DNA from: Setaria digitata
Lineage: Eukaryota > Nematoda > Chromadorea > Rhabditida > Setariidae
NCBI GenBank assembly: GCA_003640385.1
Contig: RCAB01000045.1
Span: 62,001-126,000 of the forward strand
DNA length: 64,000 nt
Reading direction: 5' to 3'
Shown here: one piece after another, positions 1 through 15,840 of the stretch
Layout: every line of letters begins with the position of its first letter
How positions within the stretch are numbered: position 1 is the stretch's first letter
Translations under genes and position numbers: made by a program
The notes under the pieces: generated by a model
Told to the model about the DNA's origin: nothing
The model's input: only the letters and a program-made list of their open reading frames with translations
Database searches by the model: none

Positions 1-510
1 CACCTTAAGTTGCCAGCGCTGAATTAAAGATCTACTTGAGTTCTCGGAAAAGGTACAGGTCATTCTTTATCTTCATTTAGGTAGTCCTCATTGCTAGAAA
101 TATTAGTTAGAGAAGCTGAAATATAAACCTTTTATGGCAAACTAACCAACGTGCAGAAGTAATAGGTAAAGATAAACAAGAATGATGACAAGCACAAATA
201 AAAGATGAGAACAAATTAGGTGAGATCGAAAGTGAGATCATCAAAGGACGCATTCATCAAACGCTGAAAATAGAAAAAGTGGAGGCGGCTCTGTGAGTGA
301 ATCACACACAGACATTGGCGTCGTAGTCTTAAGCATACAAGTAGAACAAGCAGTCAATTGCTTTGAGTTATCGTTGAACGCAAGAACGGATTTTACTTTC
401 CAATAAGTGCAACTTTAATGAATTCCGATTCTGGAATTCCGAATTCCGACCTATTCATAATCAAGAAAAAGATAACTAAATATAACTTAGAAGTGAGAGG
501 TAATGAAGCT
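1..510. other. Flank downstream of PIG-V, no gene seen
   Basis: AT-rich sequence beyond the PIG-V stop codon. It holds short overlapping ORFs without recognisable similarity and a small cluster of GAATTCCGA-like repeats near 419-450. It probably contains the PIG-V 3' untranslated region. Confidence 0.5.
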
Positions 511-3500
511 TCATGTGAATGGGAGCCAATTAGCATGTAACAATGTACCGATATAAAAATAACCCAGCAAATAGCATAAAAGTAAGGCATGCATCCAGTG
601 AGACCTCGAAAAATTAGTGAAAAAAGGAAGAAAGAAAGGATACAATATATCATCCAATATAATAAGAGGAGTCCGACGATCCATGTATCGTGCTATTACT
701 AGGTAGACAAATGGTGATGATGAGAACAAGATTCGGGTGACCACTTCCACGTTGTACAGCACCAGAGCCAGAAGGGTCAACACCAACGCATGAATCATAA
801 ATGGTAGTATGCTGTTTGCACTGCGGAATACGCCGAGGATAACGTTATACGGTGATCTGCACAAAACATAAATAAAAGTAAATTTCTTATACATGCTTTA
901 CATTCATTCAAAAAAAAAAAAGTGACCTTAATATCTTTATGGACAAAAACGAAGTGAAAATACAACCGCAAGTTATGGGGTTGACGACAACGCTAGCATT
1001 TCCTGAATTTAATGACTCACTAAAATGCTAGCAGACAAGGGGAGGGCGACAAACGTTTTGATTCAAGAAAAGCAGAAAACAACTCGATGTCGGCTAAAAA
1101 CCGAGATCTACTGAGCTGATAAGTGAAAGATATAACAAAGAATACTACTTGGAAATGAAAATTTAACGCACCCATGCACTGTATTTAAACGGCTGAGCTC
1201 ATACAGGGAACCATAAAAAACAATAAAAACCGCTGGAGCTGCCATTATGAAGCAAGGTAGTTTCCTCAACTGCCAGTACCCAAAAGGTTTAACTTGCCAA
1301 TATTTCATTTGGATATGTTTATAGAATGAGGGCAATGGATATAATATACTTCGCTCTTGTCTGCAAGCGACAACTGTTATTTCTTTCTAATGAAAACTTT
1401 CTCTGCAAACTGCACAATTAGTGTACAGAGAAAACATGTTTTTGTAAAGCTGTATGACGGAAATATTCTCCAATATATTTCAAAATGTAAAAACCAAACG
1501 CTTACCGACACCATGTCAAGTTTTCTAAGTCATGAGGAAGGATCAGTCCATTCTGGAGTGCGTACTTGTACACAACATCGGGCGTCGATTTCGAACTATT
1601 GTGAGTGATATTAAGAGAACAAAACCTGAGATGTACTCTTGAATCATGAGATGCTACTTGGCTTCCAAATATACCCCAGCAGACAGTAAACACCATGACG
1701 AATCGCAATAACTGAAAAATCTATAAGATAAGAATTTGATTAATATACCTATCCTCCACAGATCCATGCATCTACCACAGAAATTAAGGATAACAAGGTC
1801 CATAATTCTTTAACTCCACATATACAGCGGGTTTACATCTAATCTAATGATATATAAATCACTGGATATGACGATATTCTGCGGCCACGTTTTACCCACA
1901 GAATACAATTATTTTCATTCACTTCTATATGCTTATCAGCTTTATCTAGCAACATATTCAAACTCATGCAATTACTATCTCTGAGAATTTGTACCGCAGA
2001 AAAATCCTGCTCAATCCATGGGTTTTAGATGCTTAAGTTCTGGCCTGAAGCAAATGTCGCACAGTTTTGTAGTAGTAAAATTTGTTGTGCTTAAATTCCC
2101 ATACACAACACCATCATTTTAAAGTGAATCCATATAAAGTTTGAAAATGGAAAAACCTTTTATATATAATGTACAACAATAGGAGGGACTGTACTGCACA
2201 ACAACAAAACGTCTGATGATTTCACACCTTCAGTAACACAGTACCAAAGTCGCGCTCCCAGATGAATTTGCGCAAAGTCGTCGAGTAAACTGTTTCGACC
2301 ATCAGTTGGAATACGATATAACCGAAATTGAAAATACCGTTTGATCTAAAAGAAAGAAAACTACCCAAAAATTATAATAAAAGGTTACAAATCTCACCCT
2401 ATCTAAGAGTAACTATTTACTTCGCTCATTTCCTTAAAGGAGAGGATGAAAATTCACCGTTTCCCGTTTCTCATAACATTAAATAAACTGTGAATAATTT
2501 GAAAGAAGATAAGTTAAATGCTGTTACAAATCCAAATAAAAAATTAGTAATTATGTCCTTCTTAGTAATGAAAACAACGACTTTAACCTACGTAACATCA
2601 TGGCTTTAGCGAGAATAATTCCTGTAGTATAGGCTATGTGGAGAAAGCGAATTAAGTACTAAACCCTATCAATAGTAAACCTTAAGCAAAGTAAAAAAAA
2701 TACGGAATTCACCGGACTGCGAATGCGAATGAGAAAAACACAGCAGCGATAATATGTCGTATAAATGAAAGAGATGGATCAGCGTAAAGCACGAATATCC
2801 CAGAGAAAGTTAAAAGCATATATACACTCTCGGAATACACCGCAGAAAAGAAAACACTCGCTGGATTCAAAGTAAATACAATACAAGAGAGCAAAGCAAG
2901 TTTTGTTGACTTGGTCAGCAAAAGCAGTAATGCATATAGTAGCTGCCCGCATAAAAGGAATGCTATCTGTAAAAATCTCACAAACAGTGCTATATACTGT
3001 AAAAATTTCATTTATTGTGAAATATAAATATCACATTGTACAAACTCCATAGATTATCTAACGTAACAGTTACTGCAGTAGAAACTTCCTTGAATAAAAG
3101 TATGCGAGATTTGTCAGCGGTTCATAAGTGGAATATATTAAAATTAAAATTTCTTTCTTTGATAATATATCAGAAAAGAAAAAGCTTACGAAATTGATGA
3201 CAAGAGCAGTGATAACGATGGCCGTTGAAAAATGAATAAATGGTATTGCCCAACACCATATAAGTGTAGAATAATAAATTAAAGTTGGAAAAAGAGGGAA
3301 AAAAGCAAGATTATTTTCATACGTATAACCGTATTGTGCGATATGCAAGAAATGTACTGCATCCCATCTAGTTAAACCACCACATGCAATTCGAATCCAG
3401 TGATCAGCTTGAGATAATTCTACTGCAATGAAAAACAAATTTCGCTGACACAACACAAGCTATAAATAAACATCCGCTCTCTTATGACGAATCTGTTGGA

Positions 3501-4200
3501 TAGTCAGAGAAATCCTAATATTTGTAAAACTTCTTTTATAGCTAGGAATTAAATAGCTAAATACCATTTTTTTTAAAGCAATCAGGTTATGGCATCGAAG
3601 TATGCAGAACGATATTTAATTCATCTACATTTTTTGAGAAAAAAAAAATGTATCTACTTTTCTCATACCATACGAAATAAAAATAACAGGAACTGTGGTC
3701 AAATTTGATCCTCTGAATGATTCCTCAAAGAAATTGAACTTGATTAGGAAAAGCAGAACCCACATCTTACTAACATCAGTAGAATAAGTCCTTCCACCGA
3801 GATAAATAAATTGCGAACAAATATGCAATTTACAATAAAAAAGCGCAGTCATCCTATATTAACCTTGTGAGATTGGGATTCCTCGAAAGGCATCCGTTGG
3901 ATAATCAGTTACAGCAACATTCATTAAGAACTGTATGATGAACAACAAGATACGACTTATTACACATTGTTTTAGAACAAAAAACGCAAATTCTGCATCC
4001 CATCGACATTCTTTCTGAAAAAAAAAAAAAAAAAAAAACAACAATTTTCCATTCCGCTGTCATGCAAAGATTCCTCATATTTTCTGGTCAGTAATAGCTT
4101 AATGGAAAAAAATATTCTACATCTTCAATATATTTCACATGGAAAGCCAACTTCAACTTTTTAAAACTTCAAGCCAAACATGCTGGCAGCTGTTTACCAT
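511..4200 (-). CDS. PIGV: GPI mannosyltransferase 2 (PIG-V)
   Basis: PIG-V adds the second mannose to the GPI-anchor precursor in the ER lumen and is a multi-pass membrane enzyme. I can chain eight exons with consistent phase: 4198-4200 (ATG only), 3864-4014, 3190-3422, 2713-2966, 2228-2345, 1506-1711, 1172-1348 and 511-856. They total 1488 nt, or 495 residues; human PIG-V has about 493. Landmarks in order are VISRILLFIIQFLMN near the N terminus, the luminal GGLTRWDAVHFLHIAQYGY with the catalytic-loop Trp-Asp, NPASVFFSAVYSES, RSNG, the YKHIQMKYWQV segment and the terminal LLHANWLPFT. All match family landmarks. The least certain joins are the ATG-only first exon and the acceptor at 1349. The gene is divergent from INTS4. 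The acceptor of exon 2 is preceded by a run of about 21 T on the coding strand. Confidence 0.93.
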
Positions 4201-4992
4201 TGCCAGGAATATAAAACACTTCGATGAGGACTAGTGATCTATTGCTACCTTGATTGTAAGGTAGAATTGTTTACGAGTAACGCTTTAAACACTTAATCGA
4301 AATGAAACTACCCAAACAACTTTCAAAACGAAACCCATGAGGCCCACTTTTCTCATTTTTCCTTAACTGCCGAAATATAACAAACCGATGAGTCATCACA
4401 AGTACGATGATCCTTAAAACTCATTGTCACAGTGTTAGCATCTCCTTCTTTTTCCATCTCCACCCGATTAGCCGTTAGTCTACCTGTAAGGGTAACAGTT
4501 TTATTGTTATACCATTGAATATCAAGAAGCAAGCAAATCTATTGTAAACGACATGTGGATCGTGAAAGGGAGCACATTTCTGCTAGTTTTCACAGGGCAA
4601 GTAAAGAATAAGAAGATAGAGAAAGAGAAAAACAGACAGAAACAAAAATCAAACCAAAAGCCGTTCATCTATCAAAAGAGGTACTGATGATGGCAGTGAC
4701 CACACGAAGGAGNAGATACGAAAACAGAAAAATCAAACCAAAAGCCGTTCATCTATCAAAAGAGGTACTGATGATGGCAGTGACCACACGAAGGAGCAAA
4801 TGGAAAATCAGACTGTTACAGGAGATGACTTCTGCGCCAACAAAAAGAGGCAAGAAAGAAGGATAGTAGAGAGATAGCAAGTGAAATGGAAAGTGGTTAA
4901 AAAGTAGCTGAAAGAACGCAATAACGGAAAAGAGAAAAGAACAAGACCGCCGAAGTGGACGAAGACCCCTACGAGAACGACCTCGCAGCTAG
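4201..4992. other. Divergent intergenic region, PIG-V / INTS4
   Basis: About 0.8 kb between the PIG-V start codon (minus strand) and the first open reading of INTS4 (plus strand), so it probably carries both promoters. No TATA box or other defined element stands out. It includes the N-flanking duplication at 4644-4796, so its true length is uncertain. Confidence 0.5.
4644..4796. repeat. 69-bp perfect direct repeat around a single N
   Basis: Positions 4644-4712 and 4728-4796 are identical over 69 bp, with an N at 4713 and about 15 bp between. Similar repeats flank the other two Ns in the window. This suggests two contig ends that overlap but were joined rather than merged, not a biological repeat. 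Confidence 0.75.
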
Positions 4993-7900
4993 CTACCAAT
5001 CCTACAGACCGCAGGGAATGTAAGGGATGGCCTGTTGTCCGTCACAGATGAAATCGTGAAGTCTTGGCGACCCGCACTATCACAAATGCTACAGCAAGGG
5101 AGTATATCTGCGGCAAAGTTCTCAAAAGACCCTCAGTGGCGTTCTTTACATCGGCTGAAGCGAGAAAGGCTTACCGATGTAGCACAAACCTCGAAGGGAG
5201 TGCTTCCACATGAAGTTTCAAAACAACTGGTAAGTTTTACTAGGCTGCTATTGATAATGTTGTATGCGTAGTTGTGGTAGATATTTTTGATAAGTTTCTG
5301 CTTTTAGTTTGCCGAGTTACCGCTCCCTTCAATGATATTTTTCTTTTTGAGGAACTTAGTTTATTTCCTCAGCAAGCACTGAATTAATTGCATGGTGGAG
5401 AGACGTTTATTTCTGTGACTTTTTATAGAAATTAAACAGATCTCACAATATATTGATTTTCTATTGATTAACTCTTTCAAATGAAGTTTCACTTATCACT
5501 GATTTAATGTTAATATCCCGGGAATCAGAGATTAAAATGAATAGAGAAACTCTGGGTATAATTTCCTGAAGGTCATTGTGTCACCGTCGTCGATACCACT
5601 GGACCTGAAGAGACCACGTCTGCATTCTACTTCAGCGCAAGTAGAGAAAGTAACGCTGAAGCTCTCTGGTCGGATTTCATATGTGGTCCTGGAAGAGTGC
5701 CTAAAATGCATAGAGAATGGCGACAAGTTGGGGTAAATTCTCAATTTTATCTTGAACTCATTTTTCGATGTTATCATTTCTTTTTTTACCTGAGGATTTA
5801 CTCGTTATTTATTTTGCATTTAGAGCATTTTCACGCTTGAGAGAATTCTACGGAGAACATTTATCTGTTCTCGGTGTTGATGAACAGGTTCATTGCGCAA
5901 AACTTTTGATTCAAATAGCAGCAGTTTCGAAAATTGTCACTACGAGTAATACTTGTTTGCTATATACGCTTCATATTTGCAAATCGACTCGTATGAAGCA
6001 AAATATATGGGATGAAATTATGATTTTGTTGGCTGATAAGGATAAAAAGGACACTAGGCATGTTTCAAGTTGTTTTTTTTGCGAAACTTTCTCGGGGTTT
6101 TAGATAGAAGTGTCTATACCGATCACCCAATTATAAAGAAAATCATAATTGCCTGTTTTTCAAAATTATGAAAGTCACAGTGTTGGCAATAGAATTTTCC
6201 ATTAGAAAAAGCTTGAAGTGGCTTACCATTTTCACTTGGAAAATAAAAATATTAAGCCTTGATTCAAATGATTTATTAAATAGCACTTCAGTTGCAAATC
6301 CTTCAGGTATTGATTTTGCTCCAATTAGTATCCTAATTTTTCTTTAAGATTATTAAAGCTAGTAAGTTTTAGTGTTTATTCCATGAACTATTATCTTTTG
6401 AGTAAATTATTGTTACTCTTTTTTAATTAGTCCAGAGAATAAGCATTGTATTCATTCATATATGATTCGTTAGGAGATCTGTTTATATTGCTTTTACTAA
6501 TCGATGTATGTTTATAGTCTGTTTCATCGATCTGCTACCTATGCTCCATTGTTAGCTCTTTTTGAATGGGCACTGGCTGAAGGTTTAAAAATTGGTCAAT
6601 ATATGCAGCGAATGAATTGTATGGCAGAAGAAAGTATCTGTTCAACCGATCAGAATAGTCGGGTTGCTGCTGTTAATTTCTTTGTCACGTGTTTCTTAAA
6701 AGGTACAATTAGTAACGTAAGAGAGCTGGAGATGTTACTACTTACTGAAAGCAATCTGTAGCAACCTCTCTTGGTATTCTTGCCTAATTTTACTCTTTTC
6801 TAGGCAAGCAACAATGTTCAGTGCAGGAGTTCCTGTGGCTTGAAAAACTGTTATCAAAAATGGCGGAAGATCGTGATTCACGAGTACGAATAGCTGCAGT
6901 GAAGGGTCTTGCTACCATGGCTGCAAGTGGGCGATTGCTTAGTTTCTTCATTTATCAACAAGTGAAAAATGTACGTTTTTATAATATTCAGTATGAAAAT
7001 ACTGGAAACTAACTGCTATATTTTATTTAAAGAAGAAAAAAATTTTGACTTTATAGAAATTAAAATCAAAAAAAAAAAAATCACACAGGAATTTCTCTGC
7101 CTATTTTCGACGTTTTCCGAGGTATGTAATATGAATGTAAATTTCAACAAATTGAATAAAATGAACAAACATCCTCCTTGCCCTACTTACGCTTATTCTG
7201 AAGATACATTCATTGAAAAATATTTCCAGTTATGTGAAAACTCGTCGAAAATAGTTCGAACAGAAGCGTTACATATATTGAAAGTATTCGCAGATCATCG
7301 TCCTGAAACGTAATAATCACTTATTACTTTATTCACATGCATTTGTATATGCTTAATGAATTAGTGTGTCAAATATTTCCTTATTTTTCCAAAAAAAAAT
7401 TTTTTTTTTTGCAAACTGCGTACAATATAAAAACACAAAAATGTTAAGCGAAGTAATTGGTCGGAACGGTGCAAAGCTACGTTTAGTGGATGATGCATTT
7501 GCTGCTGTGTGCCATGCAATCAATGATGTTGAGGTTGGTATGTTTACTTGCCAAGCTCAAGTTATAACTCATTTCAGTTTTACAATAAGATTATTTTATT
7601 AGACAATTACTACTGTTTTATATTTGGAATAATAAAAAACGAAATAATTTTGTGGCATCTCCTTAATTTATTTCAGGTTACTGTTCGCGCAGTTGCTGCT
7701 CGACTTTTGGGCGACTTTCAGCTAGTTTCTGATTCGTTTTTGGATCAAACACTTGACAAGAAGCTATTAAATGCTATGAGGGTATTTTTTTTTTTTTTTC
7801 AGATTAAGCCAAGATTTCTTCAATGAAGAAAAAATCTGTTCTTTATATCCTGTAGATGTCAAAAACGCGTGACGGTGTTTCAAAAAAACCTCAAGCATAT

Positions 7901-10900
7901 GGATCACGACGCCGACGCTCACAAGCAACAAGTGAGTGGTCAACAGGAAAAAAACTGGGAGAAGATGTTCCAGTGGAAAAATTTGATGAAGAACAAGCGA
8001 GCATCATTTCTTCGGGAGCTTGTGGTGCTTTCGTTACAGCATTGGAGGATGAGTTTATGAGTATGTTTCGTAATACAACATATGTTTATGACCATTTTGA
8101 ATAAGTTTAATTCATTCCAACCACAGTTAAAGTCATACCGACAAAAATCGACCTTCAGTGCAGAAGACCTCAGATTTAGAAGACGTTGCACTGAGGGAAA
8201 AGAAGTTGCTTTTTTTACTTGAATTTTTTGAGCAAACACTTTTATTGTTTATATTAAATGTAAAACTTTCAGTTGTTCGACAAGCTGGCGTTTATTCTTT
8301 AGGCAGGTTGGCTGCTGAACGACCATTCCTAGCAGCAGCTGCTTTAGATCATTTAGCCGATATGTTCAACGATGAGATTGAACAGGTTTTGTGATTTGAG
8401 GGGGCAGTGTTTAACTTTGTCACATGATGCTTTCTTAAGTTTTTATGATTCCATGATCCTTGATTTTTGTTTGAAGTTTTTAAATTTTTTTTGATGTTTT
8501 GAGTGTGTAGATATTGTTGGTAATGTGTAGCATTATGGAATGTAGTTTTTTACACAAATGTAGTTTTTTCCTTGTATTTTTAAAGTAAAAGATCAGCGAG
8601 ATAAAATTTGAACTGGAAAACTGAAAATATTTCAGGTACGTCTAGATGCTGTGCGAGCTTTGACACCGCTAGTGGTACACGGTATATTACAGAAAGAGCA
8701 ACTCGACACCATATTGACCGTTCTTGATGTTGGTGTTATTAGTGTTTTATCCTAAAAAAAAAATTATTTCGCAAATGATTTTTGTTAATTTTGTTTCTCC
8801 CTTTCACATTTTGCGTTGTCTTCATATTTAAGGATGCTTTTCCTGATAGTAGAGAAGCTTTGCGTGTATTGCTGTCAAGGTCAACATTAGGTACTCCTGA
8901 TTGCCTTCGATATGTTGTTAAAGCACTGCTGAATTGTATGAGAAGATTTCCGATTGATCATCAGTCAATTTTTAAGTATGCCTAGTCTCTTTCACTTCGT
9001 AGTCCTAGCTTATACCAATGCGATATTTGACTTCTACTATCTTTACAAAAATTTTTTAAAATATTTAACTTCATTTAACCTTTCAATGAAACCGTCTCAA
9101 AACTATCAGATTTAAAATTGTTTAGATGTATGAGCGACCTTGGCCGTCGTCATGCAACATTCGTACAGCTCTTATCTGATGAATTACTTGAACTTCATCC
9201 TGTCTTCGATATCACGGAACCAGCAGTTGACGATCAGTTCTGTAAGCATTGCTTATTAAACATTTTGTTAAAAAACATTTAGTTATGAGGAATGAACAAA
9301 CCAATAGGTGTTTTGTCGAATTTTTTGTTCAAGGTAATAAAAAAACGTAACTCAAGAATTCAACTGACATAAATGTTAATGTTGTCGACCTATTCATTCT
9401 CTTTATCAAAAATTTCTAAATCTTTAGATTCTTTGCAGACTTGGCCAAACTTATATTAATACTGAACGCAGCAAGTGTTCATGATCCGATTTGTTCACTG
9501 TTGCCAACTTTTGCTGTACGACACTATAAGTTTTTGCGCTGTTCAATGCCTCTTTTAGTGCCTACAATCGATGTAAGTTTTGTGTCATATTGTCTGTGTT
9601 GTTTAAAGAAGCTTTAAAAAAAAAAAAAAAAAAAAACGAGAAAATGTCTCATCAATCTAGGCATTCTCGGACGATAGTACTTCAAGTACAGACAAATTTT
9701 CGGTCAGCAAAAAATTGGAAGCTGGGGAACGAACTCGTGCTCTCCTTGAGCGTACGTACGAAATGATGCAGGAAGCTACTCAAACTCGATCTTATCAGCA
9801 ACGAATGACTGAAAAAAAGCTTTTACTCAAGTATTGTTTTTCAAGTATGGTCGAAATATGATTATGAGTAGTGCATCAAATCTGTTTCTTTCAAGAAAAA
9901 GGCTTTCAAGACAAGGTTCCCTTATTAGTTGCAGTCAGAAGTTGAGATTCTCATTTTACTCGATTTTTTTAATCACTACAGAGATATGGATGCATTATGT
10001 GAAGGCGATGAAGGAGTTGCCGGTACGGCTCAGTTCTTATCCTGTTTATTAAAAATTCTCACGCAGTGCGAACTGAGCGTTAAAATTCTTTCCTATGGGG
10101 GTGATTTACAGGTTGCCCTCACTGCTGTTGATGAGGTAACTTTTAAAATTGGATTTCCTTTTTTTTTCCACAAGTTATTCCTAAGTTACAATTAACTTTT
10201 CTTTTTACAGGGCCTTAAGCTATTAGAGCGTGTCGATAATGATTTTTCATCTGTGGATAAAATAATGTTAGCAACATTGGAAGAATTCCGTTTCCAGCTA
10301 TCCCTTTTGCGCCTAGCAGCGTTATTTGATATAGAACCTGGAGCTCACACAAATATTGCAGAGCTTATAGAAGCGGAAGTGATTCGATTTAAAGAGTATT
10401 TTTTATTTTTTAATGTGTTTAATAATAAACAAATATCATACAATTGTCTTGTTTATTATTAACTGTAATTTGTACATGATTTTCCCACTTCGTGCAATTC
10501 CTTATAATTTTTGTGCTTAAGACGGTTTCGTTCCATGACAATGTCTCCAAGTGAGTTCATGGCCGAAGTATTAATTGGTATTGAAAGGCTTTTTGAAGCA
10601 GCAGAAGCGAAGAAGTTTATTAGTGGTGCAAGTTTGACTTCTTTGTTCCAGTCTCACGGAGTTCTGTTGCAGAAGAAATTTGCTTCGCTTGGCAGCGTTT
10701 CTATTAAGTGGGCTCAGGTTTGTTGCATTTGAATTTTTTTTTTCTAAGTGTACATATACTGCAAATATTGAATTTTTCTTTCTTTTAAGACGTTTTCTGC
10801 AGTTTTCGTGACGACTTTAACTTTTTGCTTTCCTCATTGAATTCATCTTAGACCAAATCTCTTTGGTTCTGTTTTATAGATTGTGGAACCGTCAGAAACT

Positions 10901-11530
10901 CCTAGTGAGCCAATGCGCTTCGTCGTTGGATTACCGCTAGGGATATCAATAAACATTCTATTACATAATTTTAACAAAAATGACATTTCTCGATTTAGAA
11001 TAAAGGTTAGCGTGGAATGTTCAAATGATTTCGTAGAAATGAATTATGTGTTAAGCAAGTTCTGAGTGTAAATGATATTAATATAAAAAGACATCACGAC
11101 TTTGCAAAACAGATTCTTCGTTCGTTTTTTTTTTTTTCTTTTTGCGTAGTTGAAAGCAGTGTAATGAGAAGATCCAGATAAAAATAATTGATTGGTCATA
11201 CTTCTTAATGATACGAAAGATGTTTTCCAGACAGATTATCCTGATCGAAGTTCAACTCTTTTTTATCCACGGGAAAGTGACTTCAAGGAGATTGGTCCTT
11301 ATACTTACCGACTTCTTTGTCAAGTATTAGTGCAGGCAGATAATCTATGGTCAGATTCTGCGTTAGTTTGTTTTGGGTGTGTGCTGAAACCCCAGCTGGA
11401 TACAGCATTACCGCTAGTTAGTAGCAATTTCCGCTCATCATATATTCCTGTAGCTGAATCACCTTTCTCAAATAAACAGGCAACCATAAAAATCCCTGTG
11501 CAACCCATTCAAGCAAAAGCTAGTTGTTAA
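4993..11530 (+). CDS. INTS4: Integrator complex subunit 4 (INTS4), HEAT-repeat protein
   Basis: INTS4 is a nuclear HEAT-repeat scaffold of the Integrator, which processes snRNA 3' ends and attenuates Pol II with the INTS9/INTS11 nuclease module. The gene has many small exons. Diagnostic segments in order are [14 protein letters not shown] near 5600, the HEAT helices [33 protein letters not shown] and [20 protein letters not shown], then [36 protein letters not shown] and a final IgG-like C-terminal region ending at the stop 11528-11530. Residue patterns follow human INTS4 (about 960 residues) along its length. The N terminus is uncertain. The frame is open from 4993 and joins exon 2 (acceptor about 5570) in phase, but its first in-frame ATG is at 5086, so an upstream exon is possible. 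The exon ending near 6057 needs a GC donor or an unseen exon. Confidence 0.92.
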
Positions 11531-12269
11531 AAATTATGTTATAGTTATCTCCGTTGCATAATATTTAATTATCATTATTTCGAGAGCCCCCAGTTTTTTT
11601 TCTTTGTCAAGATCGGAAAACAAGTGAGCTGAAGTGTGTGAGTGAGCTGTTGTTTTCGCTCCAGAGTGTAGCTTTAAAAATAGCCTCAGAATTCTATAGC
11701 CTGTCCCTTTGTACTGAAATGTATTTATCCTCTCATTTTAAATATGATTCATTGCAATCGTGTACCATACTTTGTTTATTTTTGATAAGGATTTATGAGG
11801 TAAGTGCAGCAAAACTCCCCTTTGTTTTGTTTTGTCTTTTTCTTTTTTTTTTTTTTTTTTAAAGAGCTACTCCTCTCTTTTTTGATGCATCCGAACAAGT
11901 TTGTATCATATATTTCTTGGTATCTTTGATGACGACTTATCTAAAAATAAAAATAAAAAAAACGATATTATAACAAATGCTTACTCTGTTATTTAAAAGC
12001 AGTGAATAGCATTTTTGAAATGATCGTATGAATTAAGGAAACCTTTAGTAGGAAAGCTGTTTAAGACTGATGGTTTGGCACCACGCTTAACACTAAGAAA
12101 TCATATCAAGTATATGAGCCGATGAATGTCAAGGAAAAAAAAATTTTACCAACTTGTTTTTTTTTCCCACGGATCTTCAATCTAACCCTTATCTCTTTCA
12201 AAAATTTTCAATTATTTTAGACAAACTTCATTCCATCGCATTATCTTACCAAATCTTATTGCCGGGATT
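11531..12269. other. Convergent intergenic region, INTS4 / IDH
   Basis: The 3' flanks of two converging genes. It contains long T and A runs (about 11838-11860) and several AATAAA-like strings around 11945 that could serve as INTS4 polyadenylation signals. The reading frame at 11638-11862 shows no recognisable protein. Confidence 0.5.
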
Positions 12270-15321
<3,052 letters not shown>

Positions 15322-15328
15322 CTCTTAT

Positions 15329-15335
15329 CTGTAAC
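15329..15335 (-). promoter_or_regulatory. Possible spliced-leader acceptor of IDH
   Basis: On the coding strand GTTACAG lies 7 nt before the start codon at 15321. An acceptor this close to an ATG, with no upstream coding exon needed, is typical of nematode SL trans-splicing. A 5'-UTR cis intron is the alternative. Confidence 0.4.
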
Positions 15336-15623
15336 TGAAGCACAGATGCTTTATTAAGCAATAGCCGATCCGTTATGCGATGCGAATGAACAGAACGTCG
15401 GTTGAATGGCTGAATTAACCGAACCCCACGGAACTGAACAGCTGAAGATATATGATACATTTTGAGGGAGTGAAGGGCCCATCATCACTCTGGTCCCTTT
15501 AACTCCCCTATCGTTGGCTCATTTCAATCATTACCTATCAACTTGCACAGAACGTTCTTACCGTACACATTTTTCCTTCCAGCCCACTGCTATTGTAGTT
15601 ACAAATGAAATTCTTGGCGTCAG

Positions 15624-15840
15624 CGGTTAAGGTTCATTCTTCTGAAAATTGAGATTAACGGAGGATTCTATTCTAATTGAACCGGTAGCTGGACGAGAAA
15701 GTGACATGAAGTTCTCGGATTAGTTGAGTTCNCGGTTAAGGTTCATTCTTCTGAAAATTGAGATTAACGGAGGATTCTATTCTAACTGAACCGGTAGCTG
15801 GACGAGAAAGTGACATGAAGTTCTCGGATTAGTTGAGTTC
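15624..15840. repeat. 108-bp direct repeat around a single N
   Basis: Positions 15624-15731 and 15733-15840 match over 108 bp with one T/C difference. They are separated only by the N at 15732. This is best read as two overlapping contig ends, perhaps allelic, that were joined by one N instead of collapsed. Confidence 0.8.

Noticed and set aside
3480..3520. Short match to the PIG-V exon 2 DYPTD codons within the next intron
   Set aside because: Only about 17 of 19 bases match. This is too short to separate an exon relic from chance.
3625..3852. 75-residue frame between PIG-V exons
   Set aside because: The flanking exons join in phase without it, and its sequence has no counterpart in PIG-V.
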